Positions 1 through 8,665 of a stretch of DNA of 64,000 bases are shown piece by piece. The stretch covers positions 1-64,000 of the forward strand of contig DAOSBX010000008.1 of NCBI GenBank assembly GCA_035361075.1, in the 5' to 3' direction. Position 1 is the stretch's first letter, and the number at the start of each line of letters is the position of its first letter. The translations under genes and the position numbers were made by a program. A model generated the notes under the pieces. That model was not told where the DNA came from and searched no databases. It saw only the letters and a list, made by a program, of their open reading frames with translations. The DNA comes from Candidatus Hydrogenedens sp. Lineage in GTDB: Bacteria > Hydrogenedentota > Hydrogenedentia > Hydrogenedentales > Hydrogenedentaceae.

Positions 1-495
1 GTATTAAAAAAGGTTTTGTGTGAACCAAAAGTATATTGGCGATTAAGTGCGACTTGTGTTTACCTTGAAAATTTAGAAATATTAAAAACCGAACCACAAT
101 ACCAACTTTGGTTAAAAGATTATGAACATGTATTAGCTGGATTACTGTCTTTAGGTTCTGAATTGAGTAATACAATCAAAACGAATATAAATTTAGAAAA
201 TGAATACGAGACCATAGCAGATAATTTGAAAACGTGGAATGAATTGTTATCAGCTCTTGGAGATGCAGATAAAGATGGATGGATAAATAGAGTAGAATAT
301 AATAATTGTATCAGTTTTGGACTTGGTTTAAATGATTATGTAACGGTAGTATTAAATCCTGATTTAGATGGAACACAATCTCCTCAAGAAGCCCTTATCT
401 TAATAGATAAGAAAGGTTTGGTCTCCCTTTCACTTATCATTTTATTATGTATATTTTCTATCAGAAAATCAGTAAAACCTCCAATGAAAAGTTAA
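1..495 (+). CDS. C-terminal part of an EF-hand, membrane-anchored protein (partial at window start)
   Basis: The reading frame is open to base 1, so the true start lies upstream. The visible ~164 residues hold one canonical EF-hand calcium loop (DADKDGWINRVE; D1, D3, D5, G6, I8, E12 all in place) and a second loop (NPDLDGTQSPQE) that keeps the acidic positions but has Gln where the hydrophobic residue normally sits. A hydrophobic stretch of about 15-18 residues followed by Arg/Lys residues forms the C-terminus, which suggests a C-terminal membrane anchor or sorting tail on an exported protein. Paired EF-hand loops also occur in dockerins, but the cohesin-binding features cannot be judged from this fragment. 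Function unknown. It converges on the next gene with a 35-bp gap and no hairpin I can see. Confidence 0.6.
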   Translation, partial: VLKKVLCEPKVYWRLSATCVYLENLEILKTEPQYQLWLKDYEHVLAGLLSLGSELSNTIKTNINLENEYETIADNLKTWNELLSALGDADKDGWINRVEYNNCISFGLGLNDYVTVVLNPDLDGTQSPQEALILIDKKGLVSLSLIILLCIFSIRKSVKPPMKS

Positions 496-530
496 CATCA
501 TAAGAACGAATTATACAACACAAACTGCTA

Positions 531-1655
531 TTATTTTGTCATTTTTGCATAATTTACCAATATGTCAAGAATTTCTTGGGCGGTGTTTTCCCAACTAAAA
601 TGTTTTGCTCTTTCCTTTGATTTCTTTACAAGTTCTTCCCGCAACTTATTATTTGTTAGTATTATATAAAGTTGAGCAGTTATTTCCTCTATATCATAAG
701 GATTAACCAGTATACCACAATCGCCAACAATTTCTGGTATAGAAGAGCAATTAGAAGCGAGTACGGGTGTTTCACAATTCATCGCTTCAATAACAGGCAA
801 ACCAAATCCTTCCCATAACGAGATAAGCACAAGGACATCAGCCGAGCTAATTAATGCTACTTTCTCATTTTCATTTTCAAGATAGCCTAAATAATGTATT
901 CTATCTGCATATTTACTTTCTTTCATTTTTTTCAATATCGGTTCATACAACCAGCCAAGACTACCAACAATAACAAGTTGATGTGGTATTTGTGGATAGT
1001 TATCCACAAGTTTTTCGTATGCTTCAATAAGTCTTATGATATTTTTGCGAGGCTGAATTCTCCCCAGATAAAGAATAAAAGGCTTATGAATAGAATATTT
1101 TTCCCGAACAGACATTTGTTCTTGTTCCGAAACTTTAGATATTTCTTTACTTACACCCAAATACACCCTAAATAGACGGTTTTCAATTTTTGGGAATCTG
1201 TCAAGAATAGTTTGTTTTGAAGAATCACTTATTGTAAAGAATAATTGATTAGTATATATCGCCATGTTTAATTGTAATTTTGCTTTCGCTCGAGCAGTCC
1301 ATGTAAATTCTTGAGGGAAGTCGTAGTAAGCAATATCAAAAATAGTACATGATTTAGGACAATTACCGTAAAATGGCGTTTGTAATGAAGGTGAGAAGAA
1401 AATGTCTGGTGGATTCTTCCTTAATTCGTTTGCAAGTGCGGTTTGTGTCCAGAACTTTCTTTTTCTTAATACTCTGAACTCAATGGTTTCATTTTTTTGA
1501 ACTGGGAAAAAAGATTGAGGTTCTTTATCAAGATAGATTCTAAGAGATTCATTTTTTAATAAAAGGCTCATAGATTTAAGTAGTTCATAACAAAATTGAC
1601 CACTTCCTACTTTATGAACATCATTTGCTAATCTTCCATCAAAACCAATTATCAT
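531..1655 (-). CDS. Glycosyltransferase family 4 (GT-B fold)
   Basis: A 374-residue protein with the two-Rossmann GT-B layout. The N-terminal acceptor domain begins MIIGFDGRLA. The C-terminal domain has the family-4 donor-site region EGFGLPVIEAMNCETPV followed by SIPEIVGDCGILV, in which the E-x7-E pattern (first and last Glu of EGFGLPVIE) is the retaining nucleotide-sugar binding motif. It probably transfers a sugar from a nucleotide-sugar donor to a glycan or lipid acceptor on the cytoplasmic face of the inner membrane, as in polysaccharide or LPS assembly; the acceptor cannot be deduced. The length is typical. It stands alone, divergent from the AAA+ fusion gene, with no other glycan genes beside it. 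Confidence 0.85.
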   Translation of the reverse strand: MIIGFDGRLANDVHKVGSGQFCYELLKSMSLLLKNESLRIYLDKEPQSFFPVQKNETIEFRVLRKRKFWTQTALANELRKNPPDIFFSPSLQTPFYGNCPKSCTIFDIAYYDFPQEFTWTARAKAKLQLNMAIYTNQLFFTISDSSKQTILDRFPKIENRLFRVYLGVSKEISKVSEQEQMSVREKYSIHKPFILYLGRIQPRKNIIRLIEAYEKLVDNYPQIPHQLVIVGSLGWLYEPILKKMKESKYADRIHYLGYLENENEKVALISSADVLVLISLWEGFGLPVIEAMNCETPVLASNCSSIPEIVGDCGILVNPYDIEEITAQLYIILTNNKLREELVKKSKERAKHFSWENTAQEILDILVNYAKMTK

Positions 1656-1823
1656 TTTTTTACCTTAAAAATATTTTATTCGTTATAAAAAACATGGTAA
1701 AATTAAATAGATTGATTATTTGCTTTTTAGGAGAATTAAATTTATAAAAGGTATTAAGAATAATTGTTACAATGAACGTTATTATATCATTGTATCATTG
1801 GTAAACGCACTAAGGAATAGCTC

Positions 1824-4565
1824 ATGTTAACCTGGAACCGAGATAGTGAATCAGAAAAGAAACAACGACAAAAAACTTCTTCTGGAAAAGATACAGAACC
1901 ACAAAAGACAAAATACGGAACCCGTGATTCACATGTAGACAATGCTCATAAAAGATTAGGAGAACTGCTTCTCGAAGAAAGATTAATTACAAAAGAACAA
2001 CTTAATCAAGCATTAGAAATTCAATCTAAAACAGGAAGATTTTTAGGAAAGATATTAATAGAAAAAGGATTTATAGATAGGGATGTATTAGCAAACTGCC
2101 TATCAAAACAATGTCGAATACCGCATATTAAACTTGTTGAGTATGATATCAATTCTGATGTCGTTAAATTAATTCCAGAAGAAGTTTGTAGGAAAAGATA
2201 CTTATTACCCATCGATAAATTAGGAAGAATAGTGACAGTTGCTATGGTTGACCCCTTGGATACAGAGGCATTAGAAGAAGTAAAAAGTCACTGTCCAGAT
2301 TTGAGGATAAAGCCAATCCTATGTAGTTGGGAGGATTTAGAAAAAGCATTTGAAAAAGCATTTCGTAAAAATCGAATTAGTACAGACATATTATCCACAC
2401 TTGGTTACAAAACAACAGAACCAGAAAAAAAAGAGCAGGAAGTAGTAGATTCAGTTGAAATAAAGGAAGAAAATCCACCACTTTCTACTGATGTTAATGA
2501 AGCGGTATTAGAAGAAATAGAGAAGGAATATGAAGAAGAAATACCTGAGAAGGTAACGGACTATGAAACGGAACAATCACAGGTGGCGGTAATTTCTGAA
2601 CCTATTCCAACACCGACACAAGTTATAATAGACACATCATTAGTTCAAGCAATTCAAGACCTTCCAAAAATGCTTGCTGATTCAATCCGAGATTCATTAA
2701 CTCAAGTAAATATAAATATTCCTTCACCGACAGTAATTCCTCCGCCACCTTCAATCACTCCTGAACATTTTGCTGAATTTATTGGAGAGATGAAAAATAC
2801 ATTTCGAGAATCAATATCGCAATTTGCCCATGAAATACACGCACGTTTAAGAGAAGAAATGATACAGGGGCAAAATCAAGTAGCAACAATGATACAAGAA
2901 GGTGTGAGCCATGTTATAAGTAATGCAGTCACAGCTATGCTTGATAACTTGAAGTTAGAACTATCGTCAATAGAGAAAGAAAATAAAATAAACATAGAGC
3001 AAATAGCGGAGACGATGCGTGAAGGAATTGGAGAAATATCTCAACAACTGTTAAATACGATTTCAGAAGAGATACGAAATTCAGCACAAGTAATGAGTCA
3101 GATGTCAATAGAGGTAACTAAGAGCATTGGTGAAGTCGTCCAAAAGATAGACCAAACGGATCAAAAAGAACCTAAAGAAGCATTCACACCTGAAAAAATG
3201 CAGGAAGTATTAGTAACAGTAAAAGAATCTATTGTTAGCGGTATTCAAAATACTCTTGAAGATGCAATAACAAAACTTATTCAGGAATTAAAAGAAACTC
3301 CAGAAGCAGAAGAACCCGACCCTGTTCTACTTAGTCTCACAGAAGCAATCCAAAAATTAGACCATGCCATTATTGAAAACCAAAAACAGCAAGAATTGCA
3401 AACTCAAAAAATGGCACAAATAACAGAGTCCATACTTCGTTCCGTAAGCGAAACAACTACACAAACAATAAACGAAATAAAAAAGGAACGGGAGAGTGAA
3501 AACAGCGATTTAGCGAGGGAAAAATCAATTATTGAACCGCTCATTCCAGAGCTAAAAGAAGTGGTTCAACAAGTCAAAGAATCGGTTCAGAAAACTCAAG
3601 AAATGCACAATGAGCAAACACAAAAAATAGCCCGATTAACAGAAACAACATTAGAATCAGTTCAACAAACTGCCCAATTAGTAGAAACATTAAGTATTAT
3701 GGAAGGAAAAAGGGTAGAAACATTAGAAGAAAAGAAACAACGATTAGCATCTGTTGCTCCGTTTGGCAAAGGTTCGTCAACACCTCCACCAGAAATTGAA
3801 GAGTCCGACAAAGAGGTATGGAAGGCATTAGAATCTGAACAGCCGTTAGAGACCCTTACATTTGATAATTTCTTCCCCGGTACTGTAAACGCTTTCACAT
3901 TTAAATTAAGTAAAGCAGTAGCAGAAAATCCAGGAACAGAATATAATCCATTTTTCCTCTACGGTAATGTCGGCATAGGCAAAACACACCTTATTAGTGC
4001 TATTGGTAACGAGATATTAAAGAAACATCCCAAAATGAGAGTAGGTTACGTTTCAGCAAGTCATTTCTCCAGAAGACTTGCCGAAGCACTTAAAGAAGGT
4101 GCTCTGGATCTATTTCGCGAAAATTATTGTCATTGGGATGTGCTAATTCTTGATGATATTCAGTTTATGGGTGGTAAAGTTGAAGCACAGGAAGAATTTT
4201 TCCACGTTTTTAACGTGCTACATCAAAGCAAAAGACAGATAATAATTGCAAGCGATAAAGCACCTGACCGATTAGGTTTGCTTGAGCAAAGATTAGTTTC
4301 CCGTTTTGCAAGTGGAATTGTTGCGGAATTAAAATCCCCAGAATGGGAAACACGGATGCAAATCCTACATAATCAAGTTAAAATGGCAGATGTTAAAGTG
4401 CCAGAAGAAGTGCTAAGTTTAATAGCGATGCGTGTTCCCAACGATATTAGGAAAATGATGGGTTCACTAAAGAAAATTATTGCCTTTGCTAAACTGGTAG
4501 GCCAAAACATTACCTGTGAAATGGCAGACGAAATATTAAGTCATTTAGGAATTGCCGCTGCTTAA
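1824..4565 (+). CDS. MshEN domain - coiled coil - DnaA-type AAA+ ATPase fusion protein
   Basis: 913 residues in three parts. Residues ~43-185 form a MshEN (T2SS protein E N-terminal) domain with tandem RLGELLLEERLITKEQL and FLGKILIEKGFI repeats ending in x-x-Q, the pattern used by MshE for c-di-GMP. Residues ~225-660 are charged and coiled-coil-like with a Pro-rich break (~295-315). Residues ~677-913 match DnaA domain III: TFDNFFPG entry, Walker A GNVGIGKTHL (~713), Walker B LILDDIQF (~773), sensor 1 IIASDK (~808), Arg-finger LEQRLVSRF (~822) and a sensor 2 Arg in NDIRKMMGSL. The DnaA domain IV DNA-binding helix-turn-helix is missing; the protein stops ~25 residues after sensor 2. AAGGAA lies 6 nt before the ATG. 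The next gene is a PilB/GspE ATPase with a homologous N-domain, so a role with that ATPase is likely (inference). Not bona fide DnaA. Confidence 0.8.
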   Translation: MLTWNRDSESEKKQRQKTSSGKDTEPQKTKYGTRDSHVDNAHKRLGELLLEERLITKEQLNQALEIQSKTGRFLGKILIEKGFIDRDVLANCLSKQCRIPHIKLVEYDINSDVVKLIPEEVCRKRYLLPIDKLGRIVTVAMVDPLDTEALEEVKSHCPDLRIKPILCSWEDLEKAFEKAFRKNRISTDILSTLGYKTTEPEKKEQEVVDSVEIKEENPPLSTDVNEAVLEEIEKEYEEEIPEKVTDYETEQSQVAVISEPIPTPTQVIIDTSLVQAIQDLPKMLADSIRDSLTQVNINIPSPTVIPPPPSITPEHFAEFIGEMKNTFRESISQFAHEIHARLREEMIQGQNQVATMIQEGVSHVISNAVTAMLDNLKLELSSIEKENKINIEQIAETMREGIGEISQQLLNTISEEIRNSAQVMSQMSIEVTKSIGEVVQKIDQTDQKEPKEAFTPEKMQEVLVTVKESIVSGIQNTLEDAITKLIQELKETPEAEEPDPVLLSLTEAIQKLDHAIIENQKQQELQTQKMAQITESILRSVSETTTQTINEIKKERESENSDLAREKSIIEPLIPELKEVVQQVKESVQKTQEMHNEQTQKIARLTETTLESVQQTAQLVETLSIMEGKRVETLEEKKQRLASVAPFGKGSSTPPPEIEESDKEVWKALESEQPLETLTFDNFFPGTVNAFTFKLSKAVAENPGTEYNPFFLYGNVGIGKTHLISAIGNEILKKHPKMRVGYVSASHFSRRLAEALKEGALDLFRENYCHWDVLILDDIQFMGGKVEAQEEFFHVFNVLHQSKRQIIIASDKAPDRLGLLEQRLVSRFASGIVAELKSPEWETRMQILHNQVKMADVKVPEEVLSLIAMRVPNDIRKMMGSLKKIIAFAKLVGQNITCEMADEILSHLGIAAA

Positions 4566-4637
4566 TACATATGTAAAACAGAAAATATTTAAAACCGTTT
4601 ATGTGTTGAAAAATACTATAAATTAGGAGATTGAACA

Positions 4638-6359
4638 GTGAGAATTGCAAAGAAAAAATTACCAGAAATGTTATTAGAACTTGGAGTAATAACAAAAGAA
4701 AAACTTAACGAATGTATTAAAATACAACAACAAACTGGTAAGAATCTCCAAGATATACTCCTCGAAAAAAAGTATATAACAGAGGAAGTTTTAGTCGAAA
4801 CTTTAAGTGAACAACTACAAATACCGCATATCCGAGTATCTAATTATTCGATTCCAAAGGAAGTTCTTGCGGAAGTCCCAGAAAGTTTAGCTAAACAATA
4901 CCAAGTTCTCCCTATATCTGTTACAGGAGATATTCTTACGTTAGCAATGTCAAACCCATTAAATATCCTTGCATTAGACGACATCCGTATGATTACAGGC
5001 AAGGAGATTGAACCTGTTATTGCAATGCCTTCTGAATTACGCGAAGTCATCGAAAGAAATTATAGTGGCGATAGAGCTTCAGAACTGTTTGCATCCTTGT
5101 TAGCCGAGCATGCCCAACAAGAAGAATTGGAAGAAGTGAAAACAGTAACAGAAGAAGTCGAAGACGTTAGCAAAGTTGAGTCTGTTGAAGAAGATGAGCC
5201 CGTAAAGAAAATGGCTCGACTAATTGTATTAGATGCTTTAGAAAGAGGTGCATCCGATATTCATATAGAACCATTTGAAAAAATAATTCGTGTTCGTTAT
5301 CGTGTTGATGGTGTCCTTGAAGAGGCAAAATCACCTCCCAAATCAATACAGTCCAACCTTATTGCCCGATTTAAAATTCTTTCAGGGTGCCGAATTGATG
5401 AACATCGACTACCTCAAGACGGTCGTTTTCGTATTCGTTTCCGTGGAAGAGAGATTGACTTTCGTGTAGCATTTTTGCCCTGTAAATATGGCGAGAAAAT
5501 CGTATTACGTGTTTTAGATAAAAGTAATCTAATGCTCGACCTCGAGGCTATGGGGTTTGAACCTCAACCATTAGAAGCCTTAAACCATGCATTAAAACTT
5601 CCTCATGGTATGATTCTTTTAACAGGACCTACAGGAAGTGGTAAAACAACAACACTTTACAGTTGTTTAACACGTCTAAATACAATTGAAACTAATATTG
5701 TCACCGTTGAAGATCCTATCGAATATGAACTCTTCGGTATTAATCAGGTGCAGGTTCAAGCACGTATTGGATTTACATTTGCCGAAGCATTAAGACAAAT
5801 TCTCCGTCAAGACCCCAATATCGTTATGGTCGGTGAAATTCGTGATGGTGAAACAGCAGACATAGCGGTAAAAGCAGCTCTAACGGGGCACCTTGTTTTG
5901 AGTACATTACACACAAATGATGCGGCAGGCGTGTTCCCCCGATTGATTGATATGGGAATAGAGCCTTTCTTGGTTCAATCCTCCGTAGCATTAGCAGCTG
6001 CACAACGATTACTTAAACGGGTTTGTAAAGAATGTAAAGAAAATATAATTGTTCCAAATGAAGTATTAGAACGCATACAATATCGTGGTTTTTCACATAT
6101 ACCAAATCCTCAATTTGTAAGAGGGCATGGTTGTCCTAAATGCAAGGATTCAGGTTATAAAGGACGAATTGCCTGCCTTGAAGCAATGCTAAATTGGCCT
6201 GAACTTCATCAGCTTGTTTTGAATCGTGCATCTGCATATGAGATTAAAAAACAAGCTGTTGCCTGTGGCATGAAAACATTACGACAAAATGCACTTGCCC
6301 TTGCTGCACGTGGTTTCACGACGATTGAACAAGTCCTTGAACACACAATCGCTGATTGA
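4638..6359 (+). CDS. PilB/GspE-type type IV pilus or type II secretion assembly ATPase
   Basis: A 573-residue hexameric secretion/extension ATPase that powers pseudopilin or pilin assembly at the inner membrane. The start is GTG, with AGGAG 8 nt upstream. The N-terminal MshEN domain (~1-150) resembles that of the gene just upstream. The C-terminal domain has Walker A GPTGSGKTTT (~330), the Asp box, Walker B MVGEIRDGETADIA (~396) and the His box STLHTNDA, and four cysteines in two CxxC pairs (CKEC, CPKC) that form the zinc subdomain. Length and domains suit PilB or GspE equally. The leading RLG of the first MshEN repeat is replaced by KLPEM, so c-di-GMP binding may be weakened. No pilC/gspF follows; the other secretion-like genes in this window are at 13.8 and 50.6-54.4 kb. 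Confidence 0.9.
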   Translation: MRIAKKKLPEMLLELGVITKEKLNECIKIQQQTGKNLQDILLEKKYITEEVLVETLSEQLQIPHIRVSNYSIPKEVLAEVPESLAKQYQVLPISVTGDILTLAMSNPLNILALDDIRMITGKEIEPVIAMPSELREVIERNYSGDRASELFASLLAEHAQQEELEEVKTVTEEVEDVSKVESVEEDEPVKKMARLIVLDALERGASDIHIEPFEKIIRVRYRVDGVLEEAKSPPKSIQSNLIARFKILSGCRIDEHRLPQDGRFRIRFRGREIDFRVAFLPCKYGEKIVLRVLDKSNLMLDLEAMGFEPQPLEALNHALKLPHGMILLTGPTGSGKTTTLYSCLTRLNTIETNIVTVEDPIEYELFGINQVQVQARIGFTFAEALRQILRQDPNIVMVGEIRDGETADIAVKAALTGHLVLSTLHTNDAAGVFPRLIDMGIEPFLVQSSVALAAAQRLLKRVCKECKENIIVPNEVLERIQYRGFSHIPNPQFVRGHGCPKCKDSGYKGRIACLEAMLNWPELHQLVLNRASAYEIKKQAVACGMKTLRQNALALAARGFTTIEQVLEHTIAD

Positions 6360-6397
6360 TAATTACTACTATCGCGATAGGGGAAAGGTCGTCATCA

Positions 6398-7303
6398 ATG
6401 GAATGTAGGCTTTTTTATTTAATTAAAAGGTATGCCCTTTTAATAGTTTTATGCATAGGTATCGTATCTTGTGAAGGTAGGTATGTAATTAGTGGAAAAG
6501 TATTTGCAACAAATGGAGAACCATTGCCTGGTGTATCTATATCAAGCCCAGAAACCCTTGATTACACAATAACAAATACAAAGGGAGAATTTGTTTATCG
6601 ATTGCAAAAACCTATTAGTAAGATAGAATTTATAAAGTCTGATTATTTGCCTATGCAAATCACAGTTGATTCATGGCAAGAGAAAAAAATCACATTACCA
6701 AATATTGTTCTGACATCAAAGCCTTCTATTTCGGGTGTTTACTTCTTTGATGAAAGAAATAATAGGTATATCCCATTATTTAAAAACAAAATAGAAAGGA
6801 TACAGATAGATACAAATAATTCAATACCAGCCATAAAGATGAATATGCCAATTACAATAGAGACAACGAAACCTCGAGTTTTTGTTTTTCGTATGCCTCA
6901 GTATGAACTGTCGCTATATAAAATGAAAAAGTATATACAAGACAAAGAAGAAGTGAAGAAAAACAAAACAGAAGAAAAAGAAAAGAAAAGTTCAAATGAA
7001 AATGTCTCAGAAGAAGAAAGGTATATATGGATACCTGATGAACCTATTTTAGTTTCAACAGAGTTTTTATCTGAGTTGGACACCAGTTTATTTGTAGTAA
7101 AACCAGTAGACGATTTGAAAACAGGTGTTTATTGTATTAATTGGCGAGCTTTTGAGGTTCCTTTCCCAAGAATTAATGATAGTTACCTTTTCTCAGTAAA
7201 AACACCTCAACAGGAAGAAAAAATATCTGATAGTTCATCCATTCCAAATGAGACCATAGACAAAAACAAAGAGGAAGATAAAACGAAAGAAAATAAAAAA
7301 TGA
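6398..7303 (+). CDS. Lipoprotein with carboxypeptidase-regulatory-like domain
   Basis: A 301-residue lipoprotein. I chose the ATG at 6398 because GGGGAAAGG sits about 10 nt upstream, whereas an earlier TTG overlapping the pilB stop has no such site. The signal peptide ends in the lipobox GIVSC, predicting lipidation and membrane anchoring. Residues ~25-105 read as a beta-sandwich carboxypeptidase-regulatory-like (CarboxypepD_reg) domain: VISGKVFATNGEPLPGVSIS, then TNTKGEFVYRL. The rest is a weakly conserved beta-rich region interrupted by a Lys/Glu-rich low-complexity stretch and ends in a Lys/Glu-rich tail. No enzyme motif is visible. It follows pilB closely and may be co-transcribed. Function unknown; a periplasmic or surface adaptor is plausible. 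Confidence 0.65.
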   Translation: MECRLFYLIKRYALLIVLCIGIVSCEGRYVISGKVFATNGEPLPGVSISSPETLDYTITNTKGEFVYRLQKPISKIEFIKSDYLPMQITVDSWQEKKITLPNIVLTSKPSISGVYFFDERNNRYIPLFKNKIERIQIDTNNSIPAIKMNMPITIETTKPRVFVFRMPQYELSLYKMKKYIQDKEEVKKNKTEEKEKKSSNENVSEEERYIWIPDEPILVSTEFLSELDTSLFVVKPVDDLKTGVYCINWRAFEVPFPRINDSYLFSVKTPQQEEKISDSSSIPNETIDKNKEEDKTKENKK

Positions 7304-7425
7304 TTGAAGATAAACGACTAAAAACTTATATATAATCCAGAAAATATGTTATCATTTGCTTCAATATAATGTGCTATAAAATATAACTTATTTTAATCTT
7401 AATAAAAGGTTTTTATAACATTTCA

Positions 7426-8205
7426 ATGGATATACAAGAAAAAATATCAGGGCTTATTTCTAAAGACTCCCTACGATTAAAATTGGAACAATTCGAGGGA
7501 CCTTTTGAGATATTACTTTATCTTATAAAAGAACAAGAAATTGATATCTTTGATATACCTATTGTTCAAATAACAGAACAATACCTTGAAATTCTTGATT
7601 TAATGAAAGAGCAACGATTGGAAATTGCTGGCGATTTCCTTGTTATGGCGGCGACATTAATTCACATTAAGTCACGGATGTTATTACCAGATATTGAAGA
7701 GATGGAAGAGGTAGAGGAAGAAGACCCACGATTGGAATTAGTAGAACATTTACTTGAATATCGAAAATTTAAGGAATTAGGTAAGAGATTGGGAGATTTA
7801 GAAGAACAACAATATAACTATCTCCCTCGAAAATTTCCATCTTATTTAGAGCCGTTAGTTCAAGAGGAATGGGTTGAGGTTACATTAGCAGATTTAATGA
7901 AATCCATTAAACGGGTACTACACTACTTACTGGAGCCGACAATACAGGCGATTGAACTTGAGAAGTATACCGTTGAAGATAAAATAGTAGAAATTTGGGA
8001 TAAGATAACAAATCAAGGAAGTGTTATATCATCAGAATTATTTAAAAAATGTGAAACTACAATTGAAAAAGTTTGCATTGTCCTTGCTATTTTAGAGTTA
8101 TGTAGACAATGCAAAATCCTAATTCATCAACAACATCCATACGGCCCATTTTATTTGTATTTGAATAAAAATTATCAAAAGCAACTGATTAACACAAGTG
8201 ATTAA
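7426..8205 (+). CDS. scpA: Segregation and condensation protein A
   Basis: A 259-residue kleisin subunit that bridges the SMC head domains in the bacterial SMC-ScpAB condensin, acting on the nucleoid during chromosome segregation. The N-terminal kleisin motif EQFEGPFEILLYLIKEQEI is followed by IFDIPIVQITEQYLE, and the block AGDFLVMAATLIHIKSRMLL is diagnostic of ScpA. An acidic linker follows, and the C-terminal part resembles the winged-helix that contacts the SMC cap. Length is normal. The usual partner scpB is not adjacent; the 3' end overlaps the next gene by 8 nt. Confidence 0.93.
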   Translation: MDIQEKISGLISKDSLRLKLEQFEGPFEILLYLIKEQEIDIFDIPIVQITEQYLEILDLMKEQRLEIAGDFLVMAATLIHIKSRMLLPDIEEMEEVEEEDPRLELVEHLLEYRKFKELGKRLGDLEEQQYNYLPRKFPSYLEPLVQEEWVEVTLADLMKSIKRVLHYLLEPTIQAIELEKYTVEDKIVEIWDKITNQGSVISSELFKKCETTIEKVCIVLAILELCRQCKILIHQQHPYGPFYLYLNKNYQKQLINTSD

Positions 8206-8596
8206 GTGGCTTTTAAAAATATTACCATTAAGGCGAGAAGCATCAGAATTACTTCCTTTTGAGTTAGGAAAAGCAGGAGAAGAAGAGGCTATAAAATATC
8301 TAAAGAAAAAAGGATTAAAAATTTTAGGTAAAAATATAAAGATAGGCAGAAAAGAAATTGATATTGTCGCTGAAGAAAACGACGAAATAGTTTTTGTTGA
8401 AGTTAAAACATGTAGGAACGAAAATTGGACATATCCAGAAAACAAAGTAGATTATAAAAAAAAGGAGAATATTAGAAAGACAGCACATCGCTACATAAAA
8501 AAATATAATGTGAGAAAAAAATATTATCGGTTTGATATTATTGCAATTACATGGGAACCAGAGAAATCAATACACTGGATAAAAAATGCCTTTTAG
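8198..8596 (+). CDS. YraN/UPF0102 family nuclease-like protein
   Basis: 132 residues with the UPF0102 layout: GKAGEEEAIKYLKKKGLKIL near the N-terminus, then EIDIVAEENDEIVFVEVKT, which carries the restriction-endonuclease-fold signature E...D-x(n)-E-V-K (acidic metal ligands and the catalytic-type Lys). The family is predicted to act on DNA, probably in processing or repair, but its role is unsettled. The GTG start at 8198 overlaps the scpA stop, which suggests translational coupling; no better start is seen. The N-terminus is slightly longer than usual (about 25 residues before GKAGEE). Confidence 0.8.
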   Translation: MIKWLLKILPLRREASELLPFELGKAGEEEAIKYLKKKGLKILGKNIKIGRKEIDIVAEENDEIVFVEVKTCRNENWTYPENKVDYKKKENIRKTAHRYIKKYNVRKKYYRFDIIAITWEPEKSIHWIKNAF

Positions 8597-8665
8597 TTTA
8601 TAAAGATACAGTTCTTATAGATTACATTTATTTAAAATTTTAAATTTGATTGCAAATCGCTTTTG

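Noticed and set aside
991..1008. Head-to-head DnaA-box-like palindrome (TGTGGATAG next to TTATCCACA)
   Set aside because: Inside the glycosyltransferase coding region; single boxes also occur at 2391, 11676 and 49577, scattered and within genes. There is no cluster of boxes with an AT-rich unwinding region, so no origin call.
1764..1792. Promoter for the AAA+ fusion (TTGTTA with a TATA-like box)
   Set aside because: Spacing to any -10-like box does not fit 16-18 bp; not supported.
2021..2212. Minus-strand open frame within the AAA+ fusion
   Set aside because: It is an antisense shadow of the MshEN region with no start signals and no family resemblance.
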